Assembly: GCA_035555855.1 (NCBI GenBank)
Contig: DATMGD010000002.1
Location: forward strand, 62,001-126,000
Source of the DNA: Palsa-892 sp035555855
GTDB lineage: Bacteria > Pseudomonadota > Alphaproteobacteria > Rhizobiales > Xanthobacteraceae
Direction: 5' to 3'
DNA length: 64,000 nucleotides
The notes under the pieces are model-generated. The model was given only the letters and a program-made list of their open reading frames with translations. It ran no database searches and had not been told where the DNA came from. Both the position numbers and the translations under genes were made by a program. Below, one piece after another: positions 37,845-47,038 of this stretch (the stretch's first letter is position 1; each line of letters begins with the position of its first letter).

Positions 37845-38861
37845 ATGCGTTTTCTCATCACAGGCACATCCGGCTTTATCGGCTTTCATCTCGCGCGGCG
37901 TCTCCTGAAAGACGGGCACGAGGTGCAGGGCGTCGACGGCATGACGCCGTACTACGACGTCGAGTTGAAGAAGGCGCGCCAGAAGCTGCTCGCGCAATCG
38001 AACCGCTTCACCGCGCATACCTTGATGCTGGAGGACGAAGCTCGGCTTGCCGCCGTGTACACCGCCGCGAAGCCCGACATCGTCGTGCATCTCGCGGCGC
38101 AGGCCGGCGTGCGCTACAGCCTGGAAAATCCGCGCGCCTATGTGGATTCGAATGTTGTCGGCACGTTCAATCTTTTGGAATTGATGCGCGCGGCGCCGCC
38201 GAAACATTTTCTCTATGCATCCACCAGTTCGGTCTATGGCGCGAACGAGACGATGCCGTTTCGGGAAACCGACCGCGCCGATTTTCCCATCACGCTCTAC
38301 GCCGCGACCAAGAAGGCGAGCGAGCTGATGGCGCACAGCTACGCGCATTTGTTCGACATTCCGACGACCGCCATCCGCTTCTTCACGGTCTATGGCCCGT
38401 GGGGCCGGCCAGACATGGCGCTGTTCAAGTTCACCGACGCGATCCTGCACGACCGTCCGATCGAGATTTACGGCGAAGGCAAAATGTCACGCGACTTCAC
38501 GTACATCGACGATCTCGTCGAGGCGATGGTGCGGCTCGTGGCGGTTGTTCCGCCGCGTGAAGCTGGCCAAAAGAGCGACGCACTGGATTCTCTCAGCCCC
38601 GCCGCGCCGTTTCGCGCGGTCAACATCGGCCACGGCAAGCCCGTACAGCTCCTCGATTTTATCGCTGCCCTCGAACAAAAGCTCGGCAAACCGGCACAGC
38701 GCAAGCTGCTGCCGATGCAGCCCGGAGACGTCACCGATACGTTCGCGAGTTCCGATCTCCTCGAAAAACTCACCGGCTATCGTCCCGCGACGCCGCTGGA
38801 AGACGGAATTGGCGCTTTTGTTGATTGGTATCGCGCCTATACCGCCGATAAATCCCGCTAG
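37845..38861 (+). CDS. NAD-dependent epimerase, UDP-glucuronate 4-epimerase-like
   Basis: The 338-residue extended SDR has the NAD motif GTSGFIGFHLARRLL, the catalytic YAATK (Tyr and Lys) and STSSVYG. VYGPWGRPDMALFKFT and YGEGKMSRDFTYIDDLV are typical of bacterial UDP-glucuronate 4-epimerases, which supply UDP-galacturonate for surface sugars. The exact sugar remains open. It follows recJ by 36 bp and may be read through from it. Confidence 0.9.
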   Translation: MRFLITGTSGFIGFHLARRLLKDGHEVQGVDGMTPYYDVELKKARQKLLAQSNRFTAHTLMLEDEARLAAVYTAAKPDIVVHLAAQAGVRYSLENPRAYVDSNVVGTFNLLELMRAAPPKHFLYASTSSVYGANETMPFRETDRADFPITLYAATKKASELMAHSYAHLFDIPTTAIRFFTVYGPWGRPDMALFKFTDAILHDRPIEIYGEGKMSRDFTYIDDLVEAMVRLVAVVPPREAGQKSDALDSLSPAAPFRAVNIGHGKPVQLLDFIAALEQKLGKPAQRKLLPMQPGDVTDTFASSDLLEKLTGYRPATPLEDGIGAFVDWYRAYTADKSR

Positions 38862-38923
38862 GCGTAACCACAGAAAACGCTACACTTGCGGCAGGGGCAG
38901 GCGCGAATGCGCCTGGATGCGTC

Positions 38924-39565
38924 ATGTGGTTATTTGTTTCCTCGAAACTATCCGTTGCCGCGAAAGCCGCGGCGCTCGCGGGTTTGTTGATCGTCGCGGC
39001 CTGCGCCGAGAACAAGCCCCCGGTGCCCGAAGTGCAGGCGACCGGCGGCGTTGAAGCCGGATCGCCGCAGGACTTCCTGCTGAATGTCGGCGACCGCGTT
39101 TTCTTCACTGAGAATTCGACAGAGCTTTCCTCCACCTCGATCACTTCGCTCGACAAGCAGGCGGCCTGGCTCTCGCGCTACACCAACTACAACATCACGC
39201 TCGAAGGCCACAGCGACGAGAAGGGCGATGTGAAGAAGAACAAACGGCTTTCAGAGCAGCGTGCGAAGGCCGTGCAAACCTATCTCGGCTCGAAGGGGAT
39301 CGACCCGAGCCGCATCCACGCCGTTTCTTATGGCCGCGACAAGCGCGTCGCAAAGTGCAACGACGCTTCATGCTGGTCGCAAAACCGCCGCGTCGTTACG
39401 ATTTTGCAGACAAATGCAGACCCGATGCTGCGCTCGCGCGGTCAGCCTCGCGCGCAGCAATCGCAGACATCGCGTATGCCGGTATATGCTTCGCCGCCGC
39501 CGCAGGAACCGTCTGAGCTAGTTCGCGCCGATCCCGTCAATACATTCCCGCAGAGCAGCGAATAG
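38924..39565 (+). CDS. OmpA/Pal-type peptidoglycan-associated lipoprotein
   Basis: The 213-residue lipoprotein has a signal peptide ending in the lipobox IVAAC. Its OmpA-like domain contains LEGHSDEKGDVKKNKRLSEQRAKAV, cut here as LEGHSDEKGDVKKN and LSEQRAKAV, with the Asp and Arg that bind diaminopimelate in peptidoglycan. A Gln/Pro-rich 40-residue tail follows. No tol genes are near, so it is probably not the main Pal. Its last 48 bases overlap the end of the convergent patatin gene. Confidence 0.9.
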   Translation: MWLFVSSKLSVAAKAAALAGLLIVAACAENKPPVPEVQATGGVEAGSPQDFLLNVGDRVFFTENSTELSSTSITSLDKQAAWLSRYTNYNITLEGHSDEKGDVKKNKRLSEQRAKAVQTYLGSKGIDPSRIHAVSYGRDKRVAKCNDASCWSQNRRVVTILQTNADPMLRSRGQPRAQQSQTSRMPVYASPPPQEPSELVRADPVNTFPQSSE

Positions 39566-41983
39566 ATCCCGGCTGTTGCTGAGATACTCTTCCTCGACGT
39601 CGAGGATGCGCGTGAATGCGTTCTTCTTGATGCGCAGAATTTCCGGGGCGTTCGACAGGATGCCGGCGGAATCGCAGACAATGTCGATCAGCCGGTCGGC
39701 CGCATGCAGGCGGCCGAGAAGATAGTCGTTCTCGCGATAGGCGCGTGACAGAAACGCCGCGAAGTGCCCGAAACCGATGCCTTTCAGGCTTTCGATGCGG
39801 GCGAACTCCTTGAGCGAATGCGCATCCTGCGGGCTGATGCGATCGACGAGGATTTCCTGGATTTCACCGGCGCCGTTTGCGCTCGCAACCGAGAACGTCA
39901 GCACATCCCAGAACGGAAAGCCGAGATAGTTGATCAGCACATCGCGGCGCGCTTCACGCGTCCAGTCCTTCGGATCGAGCGAGGCCATCAGGTGGTCGAG
40001 ATCGCGCGTGCTGGCGGCAAGGTCGATCTCCTTGGCGAGCGTTTCGATCAGCCGGTCGATCTTCTCGCCGTGCTCGTCGATGAAGCGCCGCGCAAAACCC
40101 GCCAGATCCTTGGCGGCATCCTCGTCGGGATCGAGGCCGAACAGTTCGTTGACGTAACCATGCGCTGCAACGCTGTAGAATTTCGCTTCCTCGCGGCGCG
40201 TCAGCACGTCGAGATTTTCGTAGAAGTTCCGCTTCAGACGATCGACCGCCTTGGCGTTGAGCCCGCGATAGCGCTCGTCGTCGAGCAGGTGATAGAGCTG
40301 GTTCTGCGCCTCGATCAGGAAATTGAGGCGGCGCTTGCGGTAGTCGACATCGAATGCGAGGAAGAAACGCGCCCAGCGCGGCAGCCGGTCGGTGCCGCCG
40401 TTTTCGCGCAGCACGGCATCGTGCCCGCTGCGGTCGTAAACGATGCCGCGATGCTCGGCCCATGACTCGATGATCTCGCTCGTCGCGCGCGCAGCCGGCG
40501 AGCGGGGCGGGATGCCGCCGATCGCGAGGATGATCCGTGTCACGAAATTGCGGACGGAGGCGAGCTTCAGCCGCGCATAGCCTTCATAGGCAAAGCCCGC
40601 GTCGCGGGCGGCGCGCGAATTGATCGTCTCGCGCCAGGCCTTGATCTGGTCGGGGGAAATATCCCGCTCGAACGCGTCGGTGATGGTGTCGGACACAAGC
40701 CCGCTGATCTGCGGCCGCGCGCCCTCGATCACCGAGCGAAAAGCCCGCGCCCGGACGTTATGGTCGAACACCCAGCGCAATTCGTCCGACACCGGCTGAT
40801 TGGCGGGAATGTCGGCGAGCGCGCCCTTCAGCGTCAGGAAAAAGCCGGGCACTTTCCGGTATTTGATGCTGCGAACCGGCGCGGGGTTGGGATCGATATA
40901 GACGAGCCGCCGGTCGACTTCGCGGTAGGCCGGCCGCCCATGGATTGACGAAATCGCTTCGCGGAAGGGGTGATTGTTCAGCACCGCGCCGTCGATGAAG
41001 GAAGCGTGCGTCGGGTCGAGGTCGGCACGGATATAGCGCTCGAAATTCTCAATGATGAATTCCTCGCGGTTCGGCCACTCGTCGCCGTTGGCTTCGGCAA
41101 CCTGATCCATCTCGAGGATCTGCGCCGGCGGAAACGCGCCGGGAAACGACGAGGTGGCGCGCGCCGCAAAAGCAAGCGCCGGTGCGTTGTCGAGTTTGAA
41201 ATCGCTTTCGACATCGCCGTTCGCGTAGCGGCGATACTTGAAGCGCAGAAGCTGCCGGTGCTCGATCTCGTGGATCAGCGTCGGGTTGTGGATCTGCACG
41301 CGCTCGAGATGGCCGTAGTAATCGGTCATCGTCACGAACAGATCGAGATGCTGGCCGGTCGGCAGGAGCGATGCGACCGGGGAGCGCGGCTCGCCGGAGA
41401 TCGTCACGGCTTCGTACATCAGAGCCGCCATGCCCTTGCCGTCGAGCGGCGGTTTGAACCAGCGCGAGCGTAGGAACAGCGAGACCTTGTCGCGAACCTC
41501 GGCATTGGTGAACTCGATGTAGCCGAAACGCGAGGCAAGCCACACCAGCGGCTTCAAAAAGAATTTGCTCCACGCCTTCGCTTTCGCTTCCGGCGACAGG
41601 AGCACGCTCACATCGGCATTTTCGAGCCAGAGATTGCGCAGCTTGCGAACGGGAAGATCGTGGGCGATCGCGCGCGCGAGCATCGTCGCGTTGATGCCGC
41701 CGGCCGAGGAGCCGGCGATGATATCGACGACGACGCGCAGCTCGAGCTTCTTGCCGACTTCACGCAAAAGATCGAGATAGTCGGCTTCGGTGTCGTATTC
41801 GCCCTCGTCGTTATCGAGGCCGTCGAAAAAATCGAATGTCTGTCGCGCTGCCCGGTCGGTGCCATGCAGCCGCGCCGAAGCGCGCAGCAGTTTGAGGATT
41901 TCCTTCGAGATGCCGTGCATGTAGATGGCGAGCGAAACGCCGCCAAAGCAAACGAGCGCGATGCGAAGCTCTTTTTCGCGCAT
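39518..41983 (-). CDS. Large patatin-like phospholipase domain protein
   Basis: This 821-residue protein starts with a patatin fold. The oxyanion region is LVCFGGVSLAIYMHG, the nucleophile elbow is AGSSAGGINAT (Ser), and the catalytic Asp is in DGAVLNNHPF, so the Ser-Asp dyad is intact and lipid acyl hydrolase activity is expected. The last 450 residues are helical and of DUF3376 character. No signal peptide or membrane helix is obvious. Its C-terminal coding end overlaps the convergent OmpA-like gene by 48 bp. Confidence 0.88.
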   Translation of the reverse strand: MREKELRIALVCFGGVSLAIYMHGISKEILKLLRASARLHGTDRAARQTFDFFDGLDNDEGEYDTEADYLDLLREVGKKLELRVVVDIIAGSSAGGINATMLARAIAHDLPVRKLRNLWLENADVSVLLSPEAKAKAWSKFFLKPLVWLASRFGYIEFTNAEVRDKVSLFLRSRWFKPPLDGKGMAALMYEAVTISGEPRSPVASLLPTGQHLDLFVTMTDYYGHLERVQIHNPTLIHEIEHRQLLRFKYRRYANGDVESDFKLDNAPALAFAARATSSFPGAFPPAQILEMDQVAEANGDEWPNREEFIIENFERYIRADLDPTHASFIDGAVLNNHPFREAISSIHGRPAYREVDRRLVYIDPNPAPVRSIKYRKVPGFFLTLKGALADIPANQPVSDELRWVFDHNVRARAFRSVIEGARPQISGLVSDTITDAFERDISPDQIKAWRETINSRAARDAGFAYEGYARLKLASVRNFVTRIILAIGGIPPRSPAARATSEIIESWAEHRGIVYDRSGHDAVLRENGGTDRLPRWARFFLAFDVDYRKRRLNFLIEAQNQLYHLLDDERYRGLNAKAVDRLKRNFYENLDVLTRREEAKFYSVAAHGYVNELFGLDPDEDAAKDLAGFARRFIDEHGEKIDRLIETLAKEIDLAASTRDLDHLMASLDPKDWTREARRDVLINYLGFPFWDVLTFSVASANGAGEIQEILVDRISPQDAHSLKEFARIESLKGIGFGHFAAFLSRAYRENDYLLGRLHAADRLIDIVCDSAGILSNAPEILRIKKNAFTRILDVEEEYLSNSRDLFAALRECIDGIGAN

Positions 41984-42052
41984 GGCATCCCCCGGCGCTA
42001 CCGCCCCCGGTCTGCGCCCGATCCATTATAAAGGATTCGACGAAGTAAAGGC

Positions 42053-42424
42053 CTATTGGTTCCGGTCGGGAACCGAAATCGGCATGCAATTGCGTCGGCC
42101 CTGCATGGCGCAATCTTCGAGCCTGCCCGCATCGCGCAGCGCATCCATCAGCCAAACGCCGCCGGCAATTAGCCCGACAATCAGAAGCCCGATCTTGAGG
42201 AGTGCGCTGTTGCTCAGCGGCTCGACATGGTCGTCCTCCTCCGCCGCTGCGGGAGCGGGACGAGGCCTCGCGGGCTCAGGTTTTAGGCGGGTCCGAAAGG
42301 GCAGGATCTCTGCCTCGGTTCCCTTGTGGGCCTCAGCCTTGTCGTTGAATTCCTTCATGTGGCGATTGTGCTGTGGCAAAGACGAGGCGTCGAGGGCATC
42401 TTCTTCCGGGGTTTCTACTTTCAC
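42053..42424 (-). CDS. Hypothetical single-pass membrane protein
   Basis: The protein (up to 123 residues) has a charged N-terminus, a Pro/Ala/Glu-rich stretch, one membrane helix (LLKIGLLIVGLIAGGVWLM) and a short tail with two Cys. No family is recognised. Start is a GTG at 42424 or an ATG at 42358; neither has a strong ribosome site. It is divergent from the small lipoprotein-like gene at 42439, only 14 bp away if the longer form is used. Confidence 0.65.
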   Translation of the reverse strand: MKVETPEEDALDASSLPQHNRHMKEFNDKAEAHKGTEAEILPFRTRLKPEPARPRPAPAAAEEDDHVEPLSNSALLKIGLLIVGLIAGGVWLMDALRDAGRLEDCAMQGRRNCMPISVPDRNQ

Positions 42425-42438
42425 GATATAGTCGACTC

Positions 42439-42732
42439 ATGCGGCGTTTTCTCGCAGCTTTTTGCGTGTGGTGGCTGGCGCTGGGCTGCGCGCGCGTCCC
42501 GAGCGACCTGTTGCGCTTCGGCATGACGCCGGATGAGGTCGCCTCCGTCTATGGCGGCAGCCTTGTGCGGGTCAAAAGCCTGCGGGATTCGGAAATCTAT
42601 GTCGTGCAGCAACCCGCGGCCATTCCGGGCGTTTATCCGCCTTTGGTGAGCGAGCGTCTTTATCTGCAATTTCGCAAAGGCGCGCTGACCGGCTGGAAGA
42701 ACGAGTGGAACGCGCGGAAGTATTGGTTCTAG
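42439..42732 (+). CDS. Small secreted or lipid-anchored hypothetical protein
   Basis: The 97-residue protein has a short signal sequence (MRRFLAAFCVWWLALGCA) whose LALGCA end could be a lipobox. The mature part, LRFGMTPDEVASVYG and LYLQFRKGALTGW, resembles the SmpA/BamE-like fold (helix pair plus beta strands) but is too short to be sure. It is followed 24 bp later by another secreted small protein. Confidence 0.72.
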   Translation: MRRFLAAFCVWWLALGCARVPSDLLRFGMTPDEVASVYGGSLVRVKSLRDSEIYVVQQPAAIPGVYPPLVSERLYLQFRKGALTGWKNEWNARKYWF

Positions 42733-42756
42733 AGCATGCTCAAACGAGGAGCGGGG

Positions 42757-43056
42757 ATGCGTTATTCGGCTCTGGTGGCGCTCTGTCTGCTGGTTTCTTC
42801 GCCGGCGATAAGCGCTGAGATTTTGAATTTCCCCAAAACCAAATCTACGCCTCAGCCGACGCCTGCCGTTGTGCCTGCACCGCTACCCGTGCCTGCGCCT
42901 GCGCAGCAATTGCTGCGTCCCGCCGGCATCGCCAACGATTGCAAGGAATGGACCGATAGTTGCCGTGTCTGTGCGCTGGACGACAAAGGAGCCGCGGCCT
43001 GCTCGAATATCGGTATCGCCTGCCAGCCGGAAAAATGGCGCTGCACGCGGCCCTGA
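42757..43056 (+). CDS. Small secreted cysteine-containing protein
   Basis: This 99-residue protein has a signal peptide (MRYSALVALCLLVSSPAISA) and a Pro/Ala-rich spacer. A compact tail follows with six Cys (NDCKEWTDSCRVCALDD, ACSN, ACQPEKWRC), likely paired in the periplasm. The ATG at 42757 has a GAGGAGCGGGG ribosome site and is preferred over the in-frame ATG at 42736. Function unknown. Confidence 0.75.
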   Translation: MRYSALVALCLLVSSPAISAEILNFPKTKSTPQPTPAVVPAPLPVPAPAQQLLRPAGIANDCKEWTDSCRVCALDDKGAAACSNIGIACQPEKWRCTRP

Positions 43057-43137
43057 TTCAATCCTGACAAGTTTCAACTTTGACGAGTCGTGGACAGCAC
43101 GACGCAAATCGCATGAGATTCGCCAAAAGCGAATCAG

Positions 43138-43581
43138 ATGCGAAAATCCGTCCTCAGCCCGCGTGAACTGAACGAACTCCTGCTGCGCGAGCTTCGCCGC
43201 GCGCCCGGCTGCGAGGGCGTCGCCTGGGTCGGCGTCTATGTCCTGCGGCGGCATGTGCGCGGGCGCAATTGGCTCGCGGCGTTCTTCAACCCCGGCACGG
43301 CAACCCGGCAGGCCTGCGCGCGCGAGATCATCGCCATCGAGGCGCGGTTGCAGGCGCAATACGATGTCGTCGAGCCGCGGGCGCGGGCGGCGCGCACCCC
43401 GCGCTTTCTGGGTTATCGTAATTATCACCGGCGCCAGCCGTCAAAGCTCGTGGCGGAAGGTGCGCCGCGGCCGCGCGGGGCAGCAGCGATGTTCTCGAAC
43501 CTGAACACGATCCGCAACCTCTTGACGCCGCATCCCAAGACGAAGCGCGATCGCGCGGTGTTGGAGAAGTCGCGCCGCTAA
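43138..43581 (+). CDS. Conserved hypothetical basic protein
   Basis: This 147-residue, Arg-rich soluble protein has no recognisable domain. CEGVAWVGVYVLRRHVRGRNW suggests a small beta-alpha domain. The tail is basic (HPKTKRDRAVLEKSRR), compatible with nucleic-acid binding, but this is only composition. Coding bias matches its neighbours. Its stop is 7 bp from the stop of the convergent LptB-like gene. Confidence 0.6.
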   Translation: MRKSVLSPRELNELLLRELRRAPGCEGVAWVGVYVLRRHVRGRNWLAAFFNPGTATRQACAREIIAIEARLQAQYDVVEPRARAARTPRFLGYRNYHRRQPSKLVAEGAPRPRGAAAMFSNLNTIRNLLTPHPKTKRDRAVLEKSRR

Positions 43582-43588
43582 ATTCGCG

Positions 43589-44359
43589 CTACAGCCTGAA
43601 ATTGTCGCCAAGATAAATGTCGCGGACTTTCCGGCTGGCGAGGATTTCGTCGGGATAGCCTTCCATCAAGAGCGTGCCGGCATGCACGATATAGGCGCGA
43701 TCGACGATGCCGAGCGTTTCGCGCACGTTATGGTCGGTGATCAGAACACCGATGCCGCGATCCTTGAGATGCATGACGAGATCGCGGATGTCGTTCACTG
43801 CAAGCGGATCGATCGCCGCGAACGGCTCGTCGAGCATGATGAAGGCGGGGCGGGCAGCAAGCGCCCGCGCGATCTCGGCGCGCCGCCGTTCGCCGCCCGA
43901 GAGCGCACCGCCCAAAGTGTTGCGAACGCGGGTGAGTTCGAATTCGTCGAGCAGGTGCTGGGCCTCGGCCTCGCGCCGCGCGCGATCGGGCTCGACGGCC
44001 TCGAGCATCACCATGAGATTCTTTTCGACCGAAAGGCCGGGAAAGATCGAGGGCTCCTGCGGCAGGTAGCCGAGCCCCATGCGGGCGCGCAGATAGAGCG
44101 GAAATGCCGTGACGTCCTTGCCGTCGATTTCGACCGTTCCGCTATCGGCCGGGATGATGCCGGCGATCATGTAGAAGACCGTGGTTTTGCCGGCGCCATT
44201 GGGGCCGAGCAGGGCGACGGCCTCGCCGCGTGTCAGGTTCAGGCTGACATCGTGCACGACTTGCCGCTCGCCGAACCGCTTCTGCAATCGATAGGCCGCG
44301 AGCCACTGAGGGTTGGCGATACCGGCGCGCGGCGGAACGGTGGTCGGGGAGGGTTGCAT
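43589..44359 (-). CDS. lptB: LptB-like ABC transporter ATPase, not in the usual lptC-lptA-lptB-rpoN context
   Basis: The 256-residue ATPase has all ABC motifs: Walker A GPNGAGKTT, signature LSGGERRR, Walker B IMLDEPFAAID and H-loop ITDHN. The sequence GYLPQEPSIFPGLSVEKNL and RDIYLGDNFRL is LptB-like. In most Hyphomicrobiales the main LptB lies with lptC, lptA and rpoN; here it stands alone, beside a lipid glycosyltransferase and near LptF- and LptC-like genes. It may be a paralogue for another lipid. It begins 149 bp from the divergent glycosyltransferase start. Confidence 0.85.
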   Translation of the reverse strand: MQPSPTTVPPRAGIANPQWLAAYRLQKRFGERQVVHDVSLNLTRGEAVALLGPNGAGKTTVFYMIAGIIPADSGTVEIDGKDVTAFPLYLRARMGLGYLPQEPSIFPGLSVEKNLMVMLEAVEPDRARREAEAQHLLDEFELTRVRNTLGGALSGGERRRAEIARALAARPAFIMLDEPFAAIDPLAVNDIRDLVMHLKDRGIGVLITDHNVRETLGIVDRAYIVHAGTLLMEGYPDEILASRKVRDIYLGDNFRL

Positions 44360-44454
44360 GAAGCCGTTCGATTTGGGCGAACTTGGGCGAAACTGGGCAA
44401 TCTGTTAGCTTGCGCTCCCGCTCATACTATCTCCGTTTGCCGCGGTCGACCGAA

Positions 44455-44499
44455 ATCACTTGCGGTAAAATCACTTGTGGCAAAGTTACTTGCGGCCGG
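44455..44499 (+). repeat. Three direct 15-bp repeats just before the glycosyltransferase start
   Basis: ATCACTTGCGGTAAA, ATCACTTGTGGCAAA and GTTACTTGCGGCCGG lie head to tail, ending 9 bp before the ATG at 44509. Read in the frame of that gene they encode ITCGK, ITCGK and VTCGR, but no good start lies upstream. They occupy the ribosome-site region, so they may be regulator-binding sites or a slipped duplication. Confidence 0.85.
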
Positions 44500-44508
44500 T
44501 TTCCGTCG

Positions 44509-45630
44509 ATGGACTTCATTCTTCTGTTGCTCTGGCTTTCGCTTGCCGCGTTCTTTGTCGCAACCGCGCTTGCGGCGATGATCCGTTATCGTCCGCCGGT
44601 AGCGGCAGAGGGCGATGTGCCTTCCTGCTCGATCGTTTTGCCGATCAAGGGCGTGTCCGAATTTCTCGAAAGCAATCTGCGTGCGCTTATGCGGCTCTCG
44701 CCGTTCCGGGGCGAGATTTTGCTTGCGGTGGCGAGCGAGGACGATCCGGCCTGCGCCGTGATCCGCCGCGTGTTGGCGGACGGCGGCAATGACGCGAAGC
44801 TGCTGATCGGTGAAGACGCCGCTTACGTCAATCCCAAGCTGCGCAATGTCTCGAAAGCCTATCAGGCCGCGCGCGAGGACATCATCGTGTTTCTCGACGA
44901 CAGCGTTGCATTGGGTGGCGCTCTGTTCGCCGAACTCGTTCAGGAGCTGAAGCCGGGCACTGTCGCTGTCACCGCCGCGCCGCGCGGCGAGGATGCGACG
45001 AGTTTTTTCAGCGCCATCGAGGCGGCGAGCTGCAACGGCTATCTGTTCCGCATCCAGATGTTTCTTGAAATGTTCGGGCTCGCGGCCGCCTTCGGCAATG
45101 CCTTCGCATTCCGCAAGACGGACCTTGAAGCCGTTGGCGGCTTCGGGCGTTTGCAGGAGGGGCCTTGCGAGGACAGCGCGATCGCGACCGCATTGCGGGA
45201 AACCGGCAAGCGCCTCACGCTACTGCGGAGCGGTGTCCGGCGGCGGATCGGTTATCGAAGCTGGCGCGATATTTATCTGCGGCACCTGCGCTGGGCGAGC
45301 TGCACCAAGGTGCACGATCCTGTAGTTTTTTTTATCGAGCCGCTGATCGGCGGCCTCGTGTTCAATGTGCTGGGCGCCTACGTGCTCTCGCAGCTCTTGG
45401 TGATACCGGCGGCGAATGCGCTGCTAATCAGTGCGGCACTATGGTACGGCACCGAAGCGCTGCTGCATCTGGTTTGCGGCTGGCCGCTGCATCTCCTGTC
45501 GCTGCCGGCCTGGATTGCTCGCGATGTGCTCCAACCGGTTTTTATGATTGCTGCCCGACTCACGAATCAGGTCCAGTGGCGAGGTATTTCCGTTGCAATG
45601 AATCGTGACCCTGTGGCAAAAAAGCAATGA
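44509..45630 (+). CDS. Family 2/21 membrane glycosyltransferase, ceramide glucosyltransferase-like
   Basis: The 373-residue protein has an N-terminal membrane helix, a GT-A domain and two or more C-terminal helices, the layout of ceramide glucosyltransferases and HpnI. The catalytic motifs are VFLDDSVAL, CEDSAIATAL and (R/Q)xxRW as RHLRW. These enzymes add a sugar to a lipid at the cytoplasmic face. The substrate is probably a ceramide-like lipid, judged from the neighbouring oxoamine synthase 107 bp downstream. An alternative is hopanoid or diacylglycerol glycosylation. The start rests on ATG 44509 giving a proper first helix. Confidence 0.85.
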   Translation: MDFILLLLWLSLAAFFVATALAAMIRYRPPVAAEGDVPSCSIVLPIKGVSEFLESNLRALMRLSPFRGEILLAVASEDDPACAVIRRVLADGGNDAKLLIGEDAAYVNPKLRNVSKAYQAAREDIIVFLDDSVALGGALFAELVQELKPGTVAVTAAPRGEDATSFFSAIEAASCNGYLFRIQMFLEMFGLAAAFGNAFAFRKTDLEAVGGFGRLQEGPCEDSAIATALRETGKRLTLLRSGVRRRIGYRSWRDIYLRHLRWASCTKVHDPVVFFIEPLIGGLVFNVLGAYVLSQLLVIPAANALLISAALWYGTEALLHLVCGWPLHLLSLPAWIARDVLQPVFMIAARLTNQVQWRGISVAMNRDPVAKKQ

Positions 45631-45737
45631 TGGTAATATCCCAAAATTAATTATTAAAACTCAAGCAGTTATAGCGATGCTACAGTTTTTCGAATGGTTT
45701 CGCGGCGGAATCAAATTGTAGTAGCTATGCGTCGCGA

Positions 45738-47018
45738 ATGGGGACGGGAATGTTGATGAAAACGGGACTGGCCGAGGCGCGTCAGACTGGGCATAGCCAA
45801 ATCAAAATGCCTGCTGAAGCCGGCGCCGTTTCCGAGGTGCTGAAGCGCGCGGGGCAGTTCAGCGATTCCGTCGATCGCTTGGCGGGCGATCATCTCAATC
45901 CGTTTGAAATCGTCATCGAGCAAGTGCTCGGTCCGGTCGAGACGATGATCGGCGGCCGCCGCACTACGATGTTCGGTACCAACAGCTATCTCGGACTCAA
46001 TTTTCACGCCGATTGCATCAAGGCTGCGCAGGGCACCGTCGCCCAGTACGGCACCGGCTCGACCGCGTCGCGCGTTGCGGCCGGTAATCATGCGATGCAT
46101 GTCGCGCTCGAGCGCGACATTGCGGATTTCTTCGATCTGCCGCATGCCATCATCTACAGCACCGGATTCATGGCGAACCTCGCGGTGATTGCCGGCCTTG
46201 CACGCGAGGGCGATGCGATCTTTCTCGATGCACACAGCCACGCCAGCATCTTCGATGCGGCGAAGCTCAGCGGCGCGCATGTCCATACTTTCACGCACAA
46301 CGATCCCGCCGATATCGAACGGCTGTTTCGCGAAAGCAAAATTCCGGCGTCCCGCACGCTAGTCGTGCTCGAAAGCGTCTACAGCGTTTGGGGCGATGTC
46401 GGCGACCTGAAGTCGATTGTCGCCGTCGCCAAGCGCTACGGCGCTTTCGTCATCGTCGATGAAGCACATGGCATGGGCGCCTATGGCAAGCGCGGCCGCG
46501 GCATCACCGAAGAGCTCGGGCTCGAAAAAGACGTCGATGTTCTCGTCGGCACATTCAGCAAGAGCGTCGGCGTCATCGGCGGCTTCAGCGTCAGCAATCA
46601 CCCCGAGTTGCGCCGCCTGCGGATGATGGCGCGGCCCTATCTCTACACGGCTTCGCTGCCGCTGCCGCTTGTTGCCTCCGCGCGAATGGCAGTGAACATC
46701 ATTGCCGGCCAGCCCGCGTTACGCGAGCGCCTGTGGCGGAATGCCAAACAATTCCACGAAGGCCTGCGCGCCGCCGGCCTCGATGTCTGCGCGGATATCG
46801 GCCCGGTGGGCAGCATCCGCATGCGCGGCGTCAAGGACGGCCACGATTTCTGGACGGGGCTTCTGGATCGCGGTGTCTATGTCAACATGCTGCTGCCGCC
46901 CGCAACGCCCAACGGTGAAGTCTTGTTGCGCTTCAGCGTATCGGCTGCGCATACGCCCGAGCAGATCGCGAATGCACTCGCTATTTTCGGCGAAGTCGCG
47001 CGGGCAAAAGCGGCCTGA
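45738..47018 (+). CDS. spt: Alpha-oxoamine synthase, probable serine palmitoyltransferase
   Basis: This 426-residue fold-type I PLP enzyme condenses an acyl thioester with an amino acid. FGTNSYLGL, GTGSTASRVAAG, DAHSHASIFDA, HNDPADIERLF, DEAHGMGAYG and GTFSKSVGVIGG (PLP Lys275) are all family motifs. BioF, KBL, ALAS and SPT share them. Bacterial SPTs have the HNDPADIE-type segment and a leader like QFSDSVDRLAGDHLNPFEI, and the adjacent ACP, ketosynthase and glycosyltransferases favour SPT over BioF; no biotin gene is near. ATGs at 45738, 45750 and 45756 are all possible. The upstream 107 bp is AT-rich and probably the promoter. Confidence 0.7.
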   Translation: MGTGMLMKTGLAEARQTGHSQIKMPAEAGAVSEVLKRAGQFSDSVDRLAGDHLNPFEIVIEQVLGPVETMIGGRRTTMFGTNSYLGLNFHADCIKAAQGTVAQYGTGSTASRVAAGNHAMHVALERDIADFFDLPHAIIYSTGFMANLAVIAGLAREGDAIFLDAHSHASIFDAAKLSGAHVHTFTHNDPADIERLFRESKIPASRTLVVLESVYSVWGDVGDLKSIVAVAKRYGAFVIVDEAHGMGAYGKRGRGITEELGLEKDVDVLVGTFSKSVGVIGGFSVSNHPELRRLRMMARPYLYTASLPLPLVASARMAVNIIAGQPALRERLWRNAKQFHEGLRAAGLDVCADIGPVGSIRMRGVKDGHDFWTGLLDRGVYVNMLLPPATPNGEVLLRFSVSAAHTPEQIANALAIFGEVARAKAA

Positions 47019-47038
47019 CTAGCTCGGCGTTTTAGTAG

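Noticed and set aside
45738..47018. 8-amino-7-oxononanoate synthase (BioF)
   Set aside because: The fold is shared, but no biotin gene is near and the ACP, ketosynthase, glycosyltransferases and ceramidase around it point to a sphingolipid role. Not excluded outright.
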